From NCBI GenBank assembly GCA_040269895.1, contig CP158568.1:1054001-1118000 (forward strand): a stretch of 64,000 bases of DNA, written 5' to 3'. The notes under the pieces were generated by a model. The model was not told the DNA's origin and did not search any database. It worked only from the letters and a program-made list of their open reading frames with translations. How positions within the stretch are numbered: the first letter of the stretch is position 1; the number at the start of each line of letters is the position of its first letter. The DNA is from Ancalomicrobiaceae bacterium S20. GTDB lineage: Bacteria > Pseudomonadota > Alphaproteobacteria > Rhizobiales > Ancalomicrobiaceae. Positions 43,850 to 53,036 of the stretch are shown in pieces. The translations under genes and the position numbers were made by a program.

Positions 43850-44727
43850 TCACCCGGTCATGCGGAGCCGCGCTTCGCGAAAGGCGCGGCCGTGCTCGAG
43901 GATCGTCTCGGCCAGCGCCTCGACCGGCGCGCTCGGCCGGCCGACCGCGGGCACGACAACGAACTCGGTCTCGGCGAGCGGCGGCAGACCGGCCGCCGGG
44001 CCGGGTACGACGACACCGTCGGCCTTCAGGCACTCCGATTGCGCGCCGACGCCGAGGCCGCCGCCAACTGCGCCGACGAGGCCGGACAGCGAGCCGCAGG
44101 TGCAGACGATGCGCCAGGGCACGTCGGCGGTCGCCAGCGCGGCGAGCACCGCCTCGCGCGTGATGCTGCGCGGCGGATAGAGCACGAGCGGCAGCGGCCG
44201 TTCCGGATCGCGCCGCCAGTCGGGCGCGGCGATCCAGACCATCGGCTCGCGCCAGACCGTGCGGCCGCGGCCGTCGCCGGCGCGGCGCTTGGCGAAGATC
44301 AGGTCGAGCGCGCCCTGATCGAGCCGCTCATAGAGATCGGCGGCGAGGCCGACGCTCATTTCGAGGTCGACGCCCGGATGGCGCGCCGCGAAGGCGCGCA
44401 GCACCTGCGGCAGCAGGCTCGACAGCGCGAAATCCTCCGAGGCGCCGAGCCGGACGCGACCGCGCAGCTCGGCGCCGGTGAAATAGCGCTCGGCGCGGGC
44501 ATGGGCGGCCAGGATCTCCTCGGCGAGCCGCGTCAGCTCTCGCCGTCGACGGTCAGCGCGACCCGGTGCGTGTCGCGATCGAACAGGCGCCGGCGCGTCG
44601 CGGACTCCAGGCGGCGGACATGCTGGCTGACGGTCGATTGCCGAAGCCCGCGCCGGCGCGCGGCCTCCGAGAAGGAGCCGGTCTCGGCGACGGCAAGGAA
44701 GGAGACGAGCAGGTCGGGATCATACAT
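43850..44727 (-). pseudogene. LysR-family regulator with single-base frameshift
   Basis: The HTH part (MYDPDLLVSFLAVAETGSFS, EAARRRGLRQSTVSQHVRRLE) is encoded from ATG 44727 but stops at 44533. The rest (LTRLAEEILAAHARAERYF then GRVRLGASEDFALSSLLPQV, effector domain to 43850) continues in another frame. Loss of one G in GAG-AG(G)-CTG at about 44538-44542 explains the break; restoring it reads VDGERLTRLAEEI, normal for LysR proteins. It is divergent from the BASS transporter gene, which it may have controlled. Recent pseudogene or sequence error. Confidence 0.82.
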
Positions 44728-44835
44728 GCCGGTTATCATAGAACATGATGACCGAAACTTCGATGAACGGTATTCCGAATGAGCCGCCGAACCGTCATAA
44801 GTCGGTCTTCCGCTCTCTCATCAGCCGGTCCGTCG

Positions 44836-45840
44836 ATGTCGCTCGCCCGTTTCCTGCCCGATCGCTTCACCACCTTCCTGATCGCGACCGTGATCCTCGC
44901 CAGCGTCCTGCCGGCCAAGGGCGAGGCGGTGCCCGTGCTGGCGGTCGTCACCGACATCGCGATCGCCTTCATGTTCTTCCTTTACGGGACGCGGCTCGCG
45001 ACCAAGGCGGTGATCGAGGGCATGGCGCATTGGCGCTTCCATCTCGTCGTGCTGGCGGCGACCTTCGTGATGTTCCCGCTGATCGGCGTCGCGGTGACCA
45101 AACTGCCGACCTGGCTGTTGCCGGCGCCGCTGGCGCTCGGGCTGCTCTATCTCTGCCTGCTGCCGTCGACGATCCAGTCGTCGCTCGCCTTCACCTCGAT
45201 CGCGGGCGGCAATGTCGCCGCCGCGATGGTCGCCGCGACGCTGTCGAGCCTCCTCGGCACCGTGCTGACGCCGCTGCTGGTCGCCTGGCTCGCCTCCGCG
45301 CACGGATCGGTCGCGACGGCGGATGCGATCCGCGAGATCGTCAAGCTGCTGCTCATTCCCTTCGTGCTCGGCCAGCTCGCGCGGCCGTTCATCGGCGGCT
45401 TCGTGGCGCGCCACAAGCAGATCCTCGGCGCGACCGATCGCGGTTCGATCCTGCTCGTGGTCTATGGCGCGTTCAGCCATGCGGTGGTCGCCGGCATCTG
45501 GCAGGCGCTGCCCCCGAGCGGGCTCCTGTTCATGGTGGTGATCGAGGCGGTGATCCTCGGTTTCGCCCTGGTCACGACGCGCTTCGTCGCCCGTCGGCTC
45601 GGCTTCGATCGCGCCGATACGATCGCGATCGTGTTCTGCGGCTCGAAGAAGAGCCTCGCCTCGGGCGTGCCGATGGCCGGCGTGCTGTTCGCCGGCCCGG
45701 ATCTCGGCATGGTGCTGCTGCCGGTGATGCTGTTCCACCAGATGCAGCTCATGGTCTGCGCCGTGCTCGCGCGGCGCTGGGGGGCCGAGTCCGCCGCGCT
45801 CGCCGCCGGAGCGCCGACGCCCGTGCCCGCCAAGGCCTGA
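44836..45840 (+). CDS. Bile acid:sodium symporter (BASS) family transporter
   Basis: 334-residue membrane protein with about ten hydrophobic segments. It matches the YfeH/SBF_2-like BASS group: LPDRFTTFLIATVILASVLPAKG, FMFFLYGTRLATKAVIEG, LCLLPSTIQSSLAFTSIAGGNVAAA and FCGSKKSLASGVPMAGVLF. The polar crossover helices typical of this fold are present. The substrate of such bacterial members is uncertain (organic anions). The gene is divergent from the frameshifted LysR gene. The ATG at 44836 gives MSLARFLPDRF, normal for the family. Confidence 0.88.
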   Translation: MSLARFLPDRFTTFLIATVILASVLPAKGEAVPVLAVVTDIAIAFMFFLYGTRLATKAVIEGMAHWRFHLVVLAATFVMFPLIGVAVTKLPTWLLPAPLALGLLYLCLLPSTIQSSLAFTSIAGGNVAAAMVAATLSSLLGTVLTPLLVAWLASAHGSVATADAIREIVKLLLIPFVLGQLARPFIGGFVARHKQILGATDRGSILLVVYGAFSHAVVAGIWQALPPSGLLFMVVIEAVILGFALVTTRFVARRLGFDRADTIAIVFCGSKKSLASGVPMAGVLFAGPDLGMVLLPVMLFHQMQLMVCAVLARRWGAESAALAAGAPTPVPAKA

Positions 45841-45862
45841 GCCGGACCTCGCCGCAGGCATC

Positions 45863-46861
45863 TCAGCGGCGGCCGACGCCGACGCGCCAGAGTGCCAACG
45901 CGGCGGCGGCCGCCGAGGCGAGCATCAGGCCGGTCGCCCACAGCGCGCCGTCGGGAATGTCCTGCAAGGGCAGATCTTTGGTGTTCATGCCGAAATAGCC
46001 CGTCACCAGCGTCGGCGGCAGCAGGAGGCTGGTCGCGATCGACAGGATGTAGAGGTGACGGTTGGTCTCCTGCTGCTGACGCGTGTCGATCTCCTCATGC
46101 AGGAGGCGGGCGCGCTCCTGCAGCGAGACGACGTCCTGATCGAGCGCGGCGAAGTGATGGCCGCGCTGCTCGAACATGGTGCGCGTCGCGGGGCCGAGCT
46201 CGGCCGGCAGCACGGCGTCGAGCCGGTGGAACAGCCGCGCCGTGGTGCGCAGCGTGCGGTGCACCTGAATGAGCCCGCGCCGCAGCGTGCCGACGCGGGC
46301 GCGCAGGTCGGCGCGGCGCTCGGTGAAGATCTGTTCCTCGATCGTGTCGATCTCGTCGTTGTAGCCCTGGACGATGTCGCCGATCGTCAGCTCGAACGTC
46401 TCGGAGAGCGCGCCGAACAGGTCGGCCGGGCCGGCGAAGCGACGGCCGGCGTCGATCTCGGAGCGCACCGTCGCCATGGCGCGCAGCGGATGGGTGCGCG
46501 CGGTGACCAGCAGCCGATCGGTCGCGAGGAACCGGAAGCGGTCGTACTCGACCGCGCTCTCGTCGAGCTCCAGTCGGCGGAAGTCCGGCATCACGCCGAC
46601 GATGGCATGCGGGGTGACCGACAACGACAGGTGCCGGTCGCGGGCGAGCAGCGCACGGCAGCCGTCGGCGGGAAGAAGCGCGAGGTTCGGCAGATAGACC
46701 GGCAGGCGCGCGTCGGTCAGCGAGAAATGCAGCCACAGGAAGCCGTCGGCCGGCAGTTCGTTCGGCGTGACGGTTTCGGCCGGCAGCAGCCGCGGCGCGG
46801 CGTGCGCGGGGAAATGATAGGCCCAGATCAGGCCGGGGATCGGCAGGTCGTCGGCGCTCAT
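45863..46861 (-). CDS. CorA/ZntB-family divalent metal transporter
   Basis: 332 residues from ATG 46861, selected because GAGGAGG lies 6 bases before it. The large N-terminal cytoplasmic funnel domain is followed by a long helix (DQDVVSLQERARLLHEEIDTR) and two C-terminal membrane segments (LYILSIATSLLLPPTLVTG and ALWATGLMLASAAAAALAL). The pore signature GMN is present in YFGMNTKDLP. The sequence style (IWAYHF, WLHFSLTD) is that of ZntB-like members, which move zinc; magnesium is also possible. Confidence 0.92.
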   Translation of the reverse strand: MSADDLPIPGLIWAYHFPAHAAPRLLPAETVTPNELPADGFLWLHFSLTDARLPVYLPNLALLPADGCRALLARDRHLSLSVTPHAIVGVMPDFRRLELDESAVEYDRFRFLATDRLLVTARTHPLRAMATVRSEIDAGRRFAGPADLFGALSETFELTIGDIVQGYNDEIDTIEEQIFTERRADLRARVGTLRRGLIQVHRTLRTTARLFHRLDAVLPAELGPATRTMFEQRGHHFAALDQDVVSLQERARLLHEEIDTRQQQETNRHLYILSIATSLLLPPTLVTGYFGMNTKDLPLQDIPDGALWATGLMLASAAAAALALWRVGVGRR

Positions 46862-47011
46862 GGCGGCCTCCTCGGGCGGCATCTCGCAGGCGTCGTTCGC
46901 GCCGCAGCCTCGAGGGATGGCGCGGGCGCGGCGGCCCGGACGGAGCGGGAAGGGAAGGATCTCGTCAGCGGTCCGGCCTGACGATTCCGTCAGGCGCGTA
47001 CCCTGAAATGG

Positions 47012-47037
47012 ATCCGCCGGCCTCGCGGCCGGCGGAT
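47012..47037. terminator. Hairpin terminator after phosphate transporter
   Basis: 11-bp perfect stem ATCCGCCGGCC (47012-47022) / GGCCGGCGGAT (47027-47037), TCGC loop, on the downstream side of the minus-strand pit gene; CATTTCAGG follows in its direction. Confidence 0.75.
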
Positions 47038-47070
47038 GGGGCTTGTCGAAAGCTGAGGCTGCGCGGCCGA

Positions 47071-48687
47071 TCAGGCGAACAGCTTGGCGAACAGCACGTA
47101 GAGGCCGGCGGAGAGCGCCATGGCGACCGGCAGGGTCAGGACCCAGGCGAGCAGCATGTTGCGCAGCGTCGAGAGCTGCAGGCCGGACTTGTTGGCGGCC
47201 ATCGTGCCGGCGACGCCGGACGACAGCACGTGTGTGGTCGAGACCGGCAGGCCGAGGCCGTCGGCGGCACCGATCGTCGCCATGGCGACGATCTCGGCCG
47301 AGGCGCCCTGCGCGTAGGTCAGGTGCGACTTACCGATCTTCTCGCCGACCGTGATCACGATGCGCTTCCAGCCGACCATCGTGCCGAGGCCGAGGGCGAT
47401 CGCGACCGCCACCTTTACCCAGTCCGGGATGAACTTGGTCGAGTCGTCGAAGGCCTTCTGCAGCGTCTTGATCTTGGCTTCCGAAGCGGCGTCCATCTTG
47501 GCGCCGTGGGTCTTCAGGAGCAGACGCGCGGTCTCGGAGGCGAGGTACATGTCGTTGCGGACGTTCTGCACCGCGGCGGCCGGCACCTTGGCGAGCGTCT
47601 TGTAGGCGGCGACCTGGTCGGAGATGTCGAGCGCCAGCTTCTGGAACGACGCGACCGTGGTGTCGGTGATCTGCTTGGTGCGGATGTATTCGGTCAGATC
47701 GTCGCGATACTTCTCCGGCGCCGGGGCCTTGACGAAGGCCTGCATCACCGTGACCGCGCCGGCCGAGGCCTGCTGGTAGGCGAGGGTATGGCTCTCCGGC
47801 ATGGCGCGGTTCAGCGCGTAGGCGGTCGGGACCGTGCCGATCAGGATCAGCATGATCAGGCCCATGCCCTTCTGGCCGTCGTTCGAGCCGTGGAAGAAGC
47901 TGACGCCGGTGCAGGTCAGGATCAGCAGACCGCGGATCCACCACGGCGGCGGCTGGTTGCCCTTCGGCTCCTCGTAGAGCGCCGGGTTTCGGATGGCGAA
48001 CTTGAGCAGCAGGAACAGGCCGGCGGCGCAGGCGAAGCCGAACAGCGGCGACAGCAGCAGCGAGTAGCCGATCTCGGTCGCCTTCGACCAGTCGACGCCC
48101 GAGGTGCCGTCGCGACCGCGCAGCAGCGCGTTGGCGATGCCGACGCCGATGATCGAGCCGATCAGCGTGTGCGACGACGAGGCCGGCAGGCCGAACCACC
48201 AGGTCGCGAGGTTCCACAGGATCGCGGCGATCAGCAGAGCGAACACCATCGCAAAACCGGCCGAGGAGCCGACCTGCAGGATCAGTTCGACCGGCAGCAG
48301 CGAGATGATGCCGAAGGCGACGGCGCCGGTCGAGACCAGCACGCCGAGCAGGTTGAACACACCCGACCACACGACGGCGACGTTGGCCGGCAGCGAGTGG
48401 GTGTAGATGACCGTCGCGACCGCGTTTGCCGTGTCGTGGAAGCCGTTCACGAACTCGAAGCCGAGCGCGATTACGAGCGCGACGCCGAGCAGCAGGAACG
48501 GCAGGAAGGTGCGATGGTCGTCCGGCGCGGCGGTCGCGTCGACATAGAGCGAATAGGCGACGTAGAGCAGGCCGGCGGTCAGGAGACCGACGAACAGCAG
48601 GATCGTCGCCATACCGGAATTATGGTCGAGCTTCGGTCGTTTGGTGGCGGATCCGGCGAGCGCCGGATCGAGTGCGATATCGGACAA
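47071..48687 (-). CDS. pit: Low-affinity inorganic phosphate transporter, PiT family
   Basis: 538-residue membrane protein. TTG 48687 is the likely start, since AAGGGGGCTGACC precedes it; the next in-frame Met is 25 codons in. Duplicated PiT signatures: GFEFVNGFHDTANAVAT and VSFFHGSNDGQKGMG; also the SSSHTLIGSIIGVG and PVSTTHVLSSGVAG pair. A large soluble loop (about 300-430) separates the halves, as in Rhizobiales PiT proteins. It imports phosphate with protons, or metal-phosphate complexes. Confidence 0.95.
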   Translation of the reverse strand: MSDIALDPALAGSATKRPKLDHNSGMATILLFVGLLTAGLLYVAYSLYVDATAAPDDHRTFLPFLLLGVALVIALGFEFVNGFHDTANAVATVIYTHSLPANVAVVWSGVFNLLGVLVSTGAVAFGIISLLPVELILQVGSSAGFAMVFALLIAAILWNLATWWFGLPASSSHTLIGSIIGVGIANALLRGRDGTSGVDWSKATEIGYSLLLSPLFGFACAAGLFLLLKFAIRNPALYEEPKGNQPPPWWIRGLLILTCTGVSFFHGSNDGQKGMGLIMLILIGTVPTAYALNRAMPESHTLAYQQASAGAVTVMQAFVKAPAPEKYRDDLTEYIRTKQITDTTVASFQKLALDISDQVAAYKTLAKVPAAAVQNVRNDMYLASETARLLLKTHGAKMDAASEAKIKTLQKAFDDSTKFIPDWVKVAVAIALGLGTMVGWKRIVITVGEKIGKSHLTYAQGASAEIVAMATIGAADGLGLPVSTTHVLSSGVAGTMAANKSGLQLSTLRNMLLAWVLTLPVAMALSAGLYVLFAKLFA

Positions 48688-48755
48688 GGTCAGCCCCCTT
48701 CATTGTGCGCGGCCCGATCCCGCACGGGAGTGCGGGCGGGCCGGCTCCCCGAATG

Positions 48756-49931
48756 TCAACTGTCGCGCAGGCGGTGGACGTCGTGGACGACCAGGCCGCT
48801 GTCGGCCGGCATCTCGAGCCAGCGGCGATGCGCCAGCGTGCGCTTGGTGTCCTCGTAGCCGCTCTGCCAATGCTCGCGCATGGAGGTGCCCGAGAACTCG
48901 TAGTCCTTGGCGTGGCCCTCGTAGGCTTTCTGCTGGTAGATCAGGTGGATGATGTTGATCGACGGCAGGTCGGACAGTTCGTCCTTCAGGCGCCGCTCCT
49001 CGTCGGTGAGCTGGTCGTCCGGCAGCCGGTCGAGCGCCTTCTTCAGCCGCATCTTCCAGGTCTGGAGGTTGCGGTAGACGTCGGTGTTGTGGCGCGTGCG
49101 CGAGGAATAGACGATGTCCTTCTGGCGCCCGAGCACGTCGTGCATGTCGCGGGGCAGGGCGCCGCGCGCGCTGAACAGGTCGACCTGGAACACCAACGTG
49201 TCCTTGCGGTCGTCGTGGTCGAGCAGGTGCTGCAGCGGCGTGTTGGAGACGATGCCGCCATCCCAGTAGTAGTCGGTGCCGATCTTGACCATCGGCAGGG
49301 CAGGCGGCAGCGCGCCCGAGGCCATCACATGCTCGGCCGCGATCGTCTCCTCGGTGTTGTCGAAGTAGATGAAATTGCCGGTCAGCACATTGACGGCGCC
49401 GACCGCGAAGCGGCAGGCGCGATCGTTGATCATCGAGAAGTCGACGAGATCCTCGAGCGTCTCCTTCAGCGGACCGGCGTCGTAGAAGCTCGTCGCGGTC
49501 GCGGCACCGGCCGGGCTCATCCAGGCGTTCATCGACTGCGGTTTGAAGAAGCCGGGCTGGCCGAGCATCATCGTCATCATCGAGGAGGTGGCGTTGCGGG
49601 CGCGGCGGTAGACGTCACCGTCGGGCGTATAGTGCCAGACCGTGCGATCGGTGATCCGGCGCCAGAACTCGCGCAGCCGCTCCAGCCGCTTCTCGCGCGA
49701 ATTGCCGGCGATGATCGCCGCATTGATCGCGCCGATCGAGACGCCGGTCACCCAGTCCGGCTCGATGCCGGCTTCGTGCAGCGCCTCATAGACGCCGGCC
49801 TGATAGGCGCCGAGCGCGCCGCCGCCCTGGAAGATCAGCGCGATCCGATCACAGCGGGCCGGCTTCCATCCGACCACCGAACCATCGGGGCCCGCGTGAG
49901 TGTGCTTGTTGGCGTCGACGCGCTGATCCAT
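48756..49931 (-). CDS. Patatin-like phospholipase with DUF3734-type C-terminus
   Basis: 391 residues from ATG 49931 (AGAGGG upstream). The patatin catalytic dyad is intact: oxyanion loop QGGGALGAYQAG (35-46), nucleophile S65 in GVSIGA and aspartate in WDGGIVSNTP. The C-terminal 130 residues (DTLVFQVDLFSARGALPRDM..., VYSSRTRHNTDVYRNL, INIIHLIYQQKAYEGHAKDYEFSG) are typical of the alphaproteobacterial patatin plus DUF3734 architecture. Such genes are often beside bdhA in PHB-accumulating bacteria, so a lipid or polyester role is plausible. Confidence 0.9.
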   Translation of the reverse strand: MDQRVDANKHTHAGPDGSVVGWKPARCDRIALIFQGGGALGAYQAGVYEALHEAGIEPDWVTGVSIGAINAAIIAGNSREKRLERLREFWRRITDRTVWHYTPDGDVYRRARNATSSMMTMMLGQPGFFKPQSMNAWMSPAGAATATSFYDAGPLKETLEDLVDFSMINDRACRFAVGAVNVLTGNFIYFDNTEETIAAEHVMASGALPPALPMVKIGTDYYWDGGIVSNTPLQHLLDHDDRKDTLVFQVDLFSARGALPRDMHDVLGRQKDIVYSSRTRHNTDVYRNLQTWKMRLKKALDRLPDDQLTDEERRLKDELSDLPSINIIHLIYQQKAYEGHAKDYEFSGTSMREHWQSGYEDTKRTLAHRRWLEMPADSGLVVHDVHRLRDS

Positions 49932-50310
49932 AGCCGATCCGGTCCCTCTAAGATTACAGAAAGACGTCCCGCGCCATGTCTCTGGTGCGAGTTGAGCGAG
50001 CGAGGTGGTTCGGTCCCTTTTTATTGTGTGAGGGATCAAACACACGAAAGAAAACAAAAATATGACGCAGTGCGTCATGCGAATTTCAAACAGGTCATGG
50101 CTTTATCGCCGGCATGTCGGATGGGCCTCGTTACTTTTGAAAGGTTCTTGTCAGCTTTGCGGCAAGCTGCCGCGAGCGTGGAAAACGATGACCATCCGCC
50201 GGAATTCGCACCTGCGAAGAGGGGCGAGCCACCGTTCGGGACCGTCGCGGCCCCGGAACGGCACTGGACCGACGATCCGCATGGATCGGCCAACAAGGAC
50301 GGGGACGGAC
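49932..50310. promoter_or_regulatory. Divergent promoter region between patatin and bdhA, with 17-bp palindrome
   Basis: 379 bp without a gene. AT-rich core at 50010-50080 contains the perfect palindrome ATGACGCA-G-TGCGTCAT (50062-50078), likely an operator for a dimeric regulator (TetR- or PhaR-like, inferred). A weaker GTGTG...CACAC repeat lies at 50026-50045. Confidence 0.55.
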
Positions 50311-51093
50311 ATGACGGAACGGCGAGTGGCGATCGTGACGGGATCGACGAGCGGCATCGGCCTCGGCATTGCGAGGCGGTTTGCGCATGCCGGCCACGAC
50401 GTGGTGCTGAACGGCCTCGGCGACACGGGCGAGATCGAGAAGACCCGGGCCGAGCTGGAAGCCGAGACCGGCGCAAAAGTCGTGTTCGACGGAGCCGACA
50501 TGTCGAAGCCCGACGACATCGTCGGCCTCGTGCATCGCACCGAGGCGGCGTTCGGGCGGCTCGACGTACTCGTCAACAACGCCGGCATCCAGTTCGTGGC
50601 GCCGATCGAGGACTTCCCGCCGGAGCGCTGGGACCTGATCCAGCAGATCAACCTGTCGGCCTCGTTCCATTCCATGCGTGCCGCGCTGCCGGGCATGAAG
50701 GCGCGGGGCTTCGGCCGGATCGTCAACATCGCCTCGGCGCACGCGCTGGTCGCCTCGCCGTTCAAGTCGGCCTATGTCGCCGCCAAGCACGGCATCGCCG
50801 GTCTCGTGAAGACCGTGGCGCTCGAAGCGGCCACCTTCGGCGTCACCGTCAACGCCGTCTGCCCGGGCTACGTGCTGACGCCGCTGGTCGAGAAGCAGAT
50901 CCCGGACACCGCCAAAGCCCGCGGCATCACCGAGGAGGAGGTCGTCCGCGACGTCCTGCTCGCCGCGCAGCCGACCAAGCGCTTCGTCACCGTCGACGAG
51001 GTCGCGGCGCTCGCGCTGTTCCTGGCCGGCGACGAGGCGGGTTCGATCACCGGCGCGATCATCCCGATCGACGGCGGCTGGACCGCGCACTGA
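50311..51093 (+). CDS. bdhA: 3-hydroxybutyrate dehydrogenase
   Basis: 260-residue NAD-dependent short-chain dehydrogenase that interconverts (R)-3-hydroxybutyrate and acetoacetate in poly-hydroxybutyrate and ketone use. NAD site TGSTSGIGLGIA (10-21), NNAG (89-92), catalytic S142, Y155 and K159 in SAYVAAKHG. Sequence features specific to BDH are present (LNGLGD, GIQFVAPIEDFP, CPGYVLTPLVEKQI, TKRFVTVDEVA). GGACGGGGACGGAC precedes the ATG. acetoacetate decarboxylase follows after 49 bases. Confidence 0.95.
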   Translation: MTERRVAIVTGSTSGIGLGIARRFAHAGHDVVLNGLGDTGEIEKTRAELEAETGAKVVFDGADMSKPDDIVGLVHRTEAAFGRLDVLVNNAGIQFVAPIEDFPPERWDLIQQINLSASFHSMRAALPGMKARGFGRIVNIASAHALVASPFKSAYVAAKHGIAGLVKTVALEAATFGVTVNAVCPGYVLTPLVEKQIPDTAKARGITEEEVVRDVLLAAQPTKRFVTVDEVAALALFLAGDEAGSITGAIIPIDGGWTAH

Positions 51094-51142
51094 GCCCTTT
51101 CACCGAGACCTTTCACCGATCCGTTCGAACGGAGGCGTTCCC

Positions 51143-51889
51143 ATGCGCGTCGAGGACATTCTCGATCTGCCGTCCATGCCGCTCGCCGGCCCGAGCTATC
51201 CCAAGGGGCCGTACCGGTTCGTCAACCGGGAGTATATGGTCCTCACCTACGAGACCGACGCGGAGATCGTCCGCGAACAGCTGCCCGAGCCGCTCGAACC
51301 GCTCGAGCGGCCGGTCGTCCACTACGAGTGGATCAAGATGCCGGACAGCTCCGGCTTTGGCAGCTACACCGAATCCGGCATGGTGATCCCGTGCCGTTTC
51401 AAGGGCGAGGAGATGAACTTCGTCGCCCAGATGTATCTCGACGACGATCCGCCGATCGTCGCCGGTCGCGAGATCTGGGGTTTTCCGAAGAAATATGCCC
51501 ATCCGAAGCTCGAAGTGGTCAAGGACACGCTGACCGGCACGCTCGAATACGCCGGCCAGCTCGTCGCCATGGGCACGATGGGCTACAAGCACGAGAGCAT
51601 GGCCGGCAACGGCGAGCGCACGACGGCGACGCTGAGCAAGACGCAGGTCAATCTGAAGTTGATCCCTGGCGTCGATGGCGGTCCGGCGCTCGCCCAACTC
51701 GTCGCCTACAACCTCGTCGATATCACCGTGAAGGGCTCTTGGATCGGACCCGGCCGGCTGCATCTGGTGCCGCATGTCAACGCGCCGGTCGCCGATCTCC
51801 CGGTGCGCAAGATCGTCGGCGCTCATCACTTCATCGCCGACCTGACGCTGCCCTACGGCCGCGTCATCCACGACTATCTGGCGCGCTGA
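51143..51889 (+). CDS. adc: Acetoacetate decarboxylase
   Basis: 248 residues. The Schiff-base lysine pair is visible as K116-K117 in REIWGFPKKYAHP, with the conserved proton-site residues of ADC around ESGMVIPCRFKGE and VAQMYLDDDPP. It converts acetoacetate to acetone and CO2. As the partner of bdhA it would drain excess acetoacetate during 3-hydroxybutyrate catabolism. The C-terminal HFIADLTLPYGRVIHDYL is typical. Confidence 0.95.
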   Translation: MRVEDILDLPSMPLAGPSYPKGPYRFVNREYMVLTYETDAEIVREQLPEPLEPLERPVVHYEWIKMPDSSGFGSYTESGMVIPCRFKGEEMNFVAQMYLDDDPPIVAGREIWGFPKKYAHPKLEVVKDTLTGTLEYAGQLVAMGTMGYKHESMAGNGERTTATLSKTQVNLKLIPGVDGGPALAQLVAYNLVDITVKGSWIGPGRLHLVPHVNAPVADLPVRKIVGAHHFIADLTLPYGRVIHDYLAR

Positions 51890-51911
51890 TCCGCGCGACG
51901 CGTTCGGAACG

Positions 51912-51951
51912 GCGGCGCCGGGGGTGGTGATCCCGGGCGCCGCTGTTCTTT
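51912..51951 (+). terminator. Terminator after adc
   Basis: GCGGCGCC (51912-51919) pairs with GGCGCCGC (51936-51943), with one mismatch and four more inner pairs; followed by TGTTCTTTCC. Confidence 0.75.
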
Positions 51952-52057
51952 CCCCGCCTGGTCACTGCCCGGGCCAAGACTGGACCGCGATCCCCGAACG
52001 GTTATCCTGCGCAGGATCGAACCCGGCCCAAGACCGGGGCTCGCGCGGGACGGGACC

Positions 52058-52855
52058 ATGGATGCGCTGACGGCCAGACAGACGGACATCATCGAGATCG
52101 CGCGCGCCGCGGGGCGGGTCAACGTCGAGGATCTGGCGCGACGCTTCGACGTCACCGCGCAGACGATCCGCAAGGATCTCAATGAACTCTGCGACCGCCG
52201 GCTGATGAGCCGCATTCACGGCGGCGCGGTGATCTCGTCGGGCGTGCGCAACCTCGCCTATGACGCGCGCCGTTTCGTCGCCGCCGAGGAGAAGCGCACC
52301 ATCGGCCGGGCGGCGGCGGAACTCATCCCGAACGGCAGCTCGCTGTTCATCAACATCGGCACCACCACCGAGGAGGTCGCCGAGGCGCTCTCCGGCCACG
52401 AGAACCTGCTCGTCATCACCAACAATCTGAACGTCGCGATGAACCTCAGCCGGCGCGAGGGCTTCGACGTGATCGTCGCCGGCGGGCCGGTGCGCGGCGC
52501 CGACGGCGCGGTGATCGGCTCGGCGGCGGTCGACCTGATCCGGCAGTTCAAGGTCGATACGGCCGTGATCGGCACCTCGGCGATCGACGAGGACGGCTCG
52601 CTGCTCGACTTCGACTACCGCGAGGTGCGGGTCGCGCAGGCGATCATCGAGAACGCCCGCCGGGTCATCCTGGTCGCGGACCGGACCAAGCTGGAGCGCA
52701 CCGCGCCGGTCAGGATCGCGCATCTCGACCAGATCGACACGTTCGTCACCGACTGGATGCCGTCGGACCGGCTGCGCGCGCTCTGCCGCGAAAAGGGGAT
52801 TCGGCTGGTCGAGACCATGCCCGAAAACGCATCCGAACCCGAACTGACGGACTGA
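52058..52855 (+). CDS. glpR: DeoR-family repressor GlpR of the glycerol-3-phosphate regulon
   Basis: 265 residues. DeoR-type HTH: ARQTDIIEIARAAGRVNVED then LARRFDVTAQTIRKDLNELC (about 6-45), RIHGGAV, then the sugar-phosphate-binding DeoRC domain (SLFINIGTTTEEVAEAL, LLVITNNLNVAMNL, VVGGPVR-like VIVAGGPVRGADG, DTAVIGTSAIDEDGSLLDFDYREV). GlpR repressors respond to glycerol-3-phosphate. Its position directly ahead of glpD supports this name. Confidence 0.92.
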   Translation: MDALTARQTDIIEIARAAGRVNVEDLARRFDVTAQTIRKDLNELCDRRLMSRIHGGAVISSGVRNLAYDARRFVAAEEKRTIGRAAAELIPNGSSLFINIGTTTEEVAEALSGHENLLVITNNLNVAMNLSRREGFDVIVAGGPVRGADGAVIGSAAVDLIRQFKVDTAVIGTSAIDEDGSLLDFDYREVRVAQAIIENARRVILVADRTKLERTAPVRIAHLDQIDTFVTDWMPSDRLRALCREKGIRLVETMPENASEPELTD

Positions 52856-52906
52856 AGAACAGCAGACTGACGAACGGCTTACCGCGGCGCGGAATCGTTT
52901 TCGCTG

Positions 52907-52943
52907 GTTTCGTTTTGATTTTCGATTGCGCAAAAAACGAAAC
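52907..52943. promoter_or_regulatory. Candidate GlpR operator / glpD promoter region
   Basis: Perfect 10-bp inverted repeat GTTTCGTTTT (52907-52916) / AAAACGAAAC (52934-52943), 17-nt spacer, in the 181-bp gap between glpR and glpD. A half-site CGTTTTCG at 52896-52903 precedes it. The position suits autoregulation of glp; specificity for GlpR is inferred. Confidence 0.6.
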
Positions 52944-53036
52944 ACCGATACTCCTCAATGTAACAAAAAGCGCTTATGACGGGCTGCACGGCCCGCGATG
53001 GCGCGGGGCCCGTCAGTGGCTCGAGGGGAGGAACGG

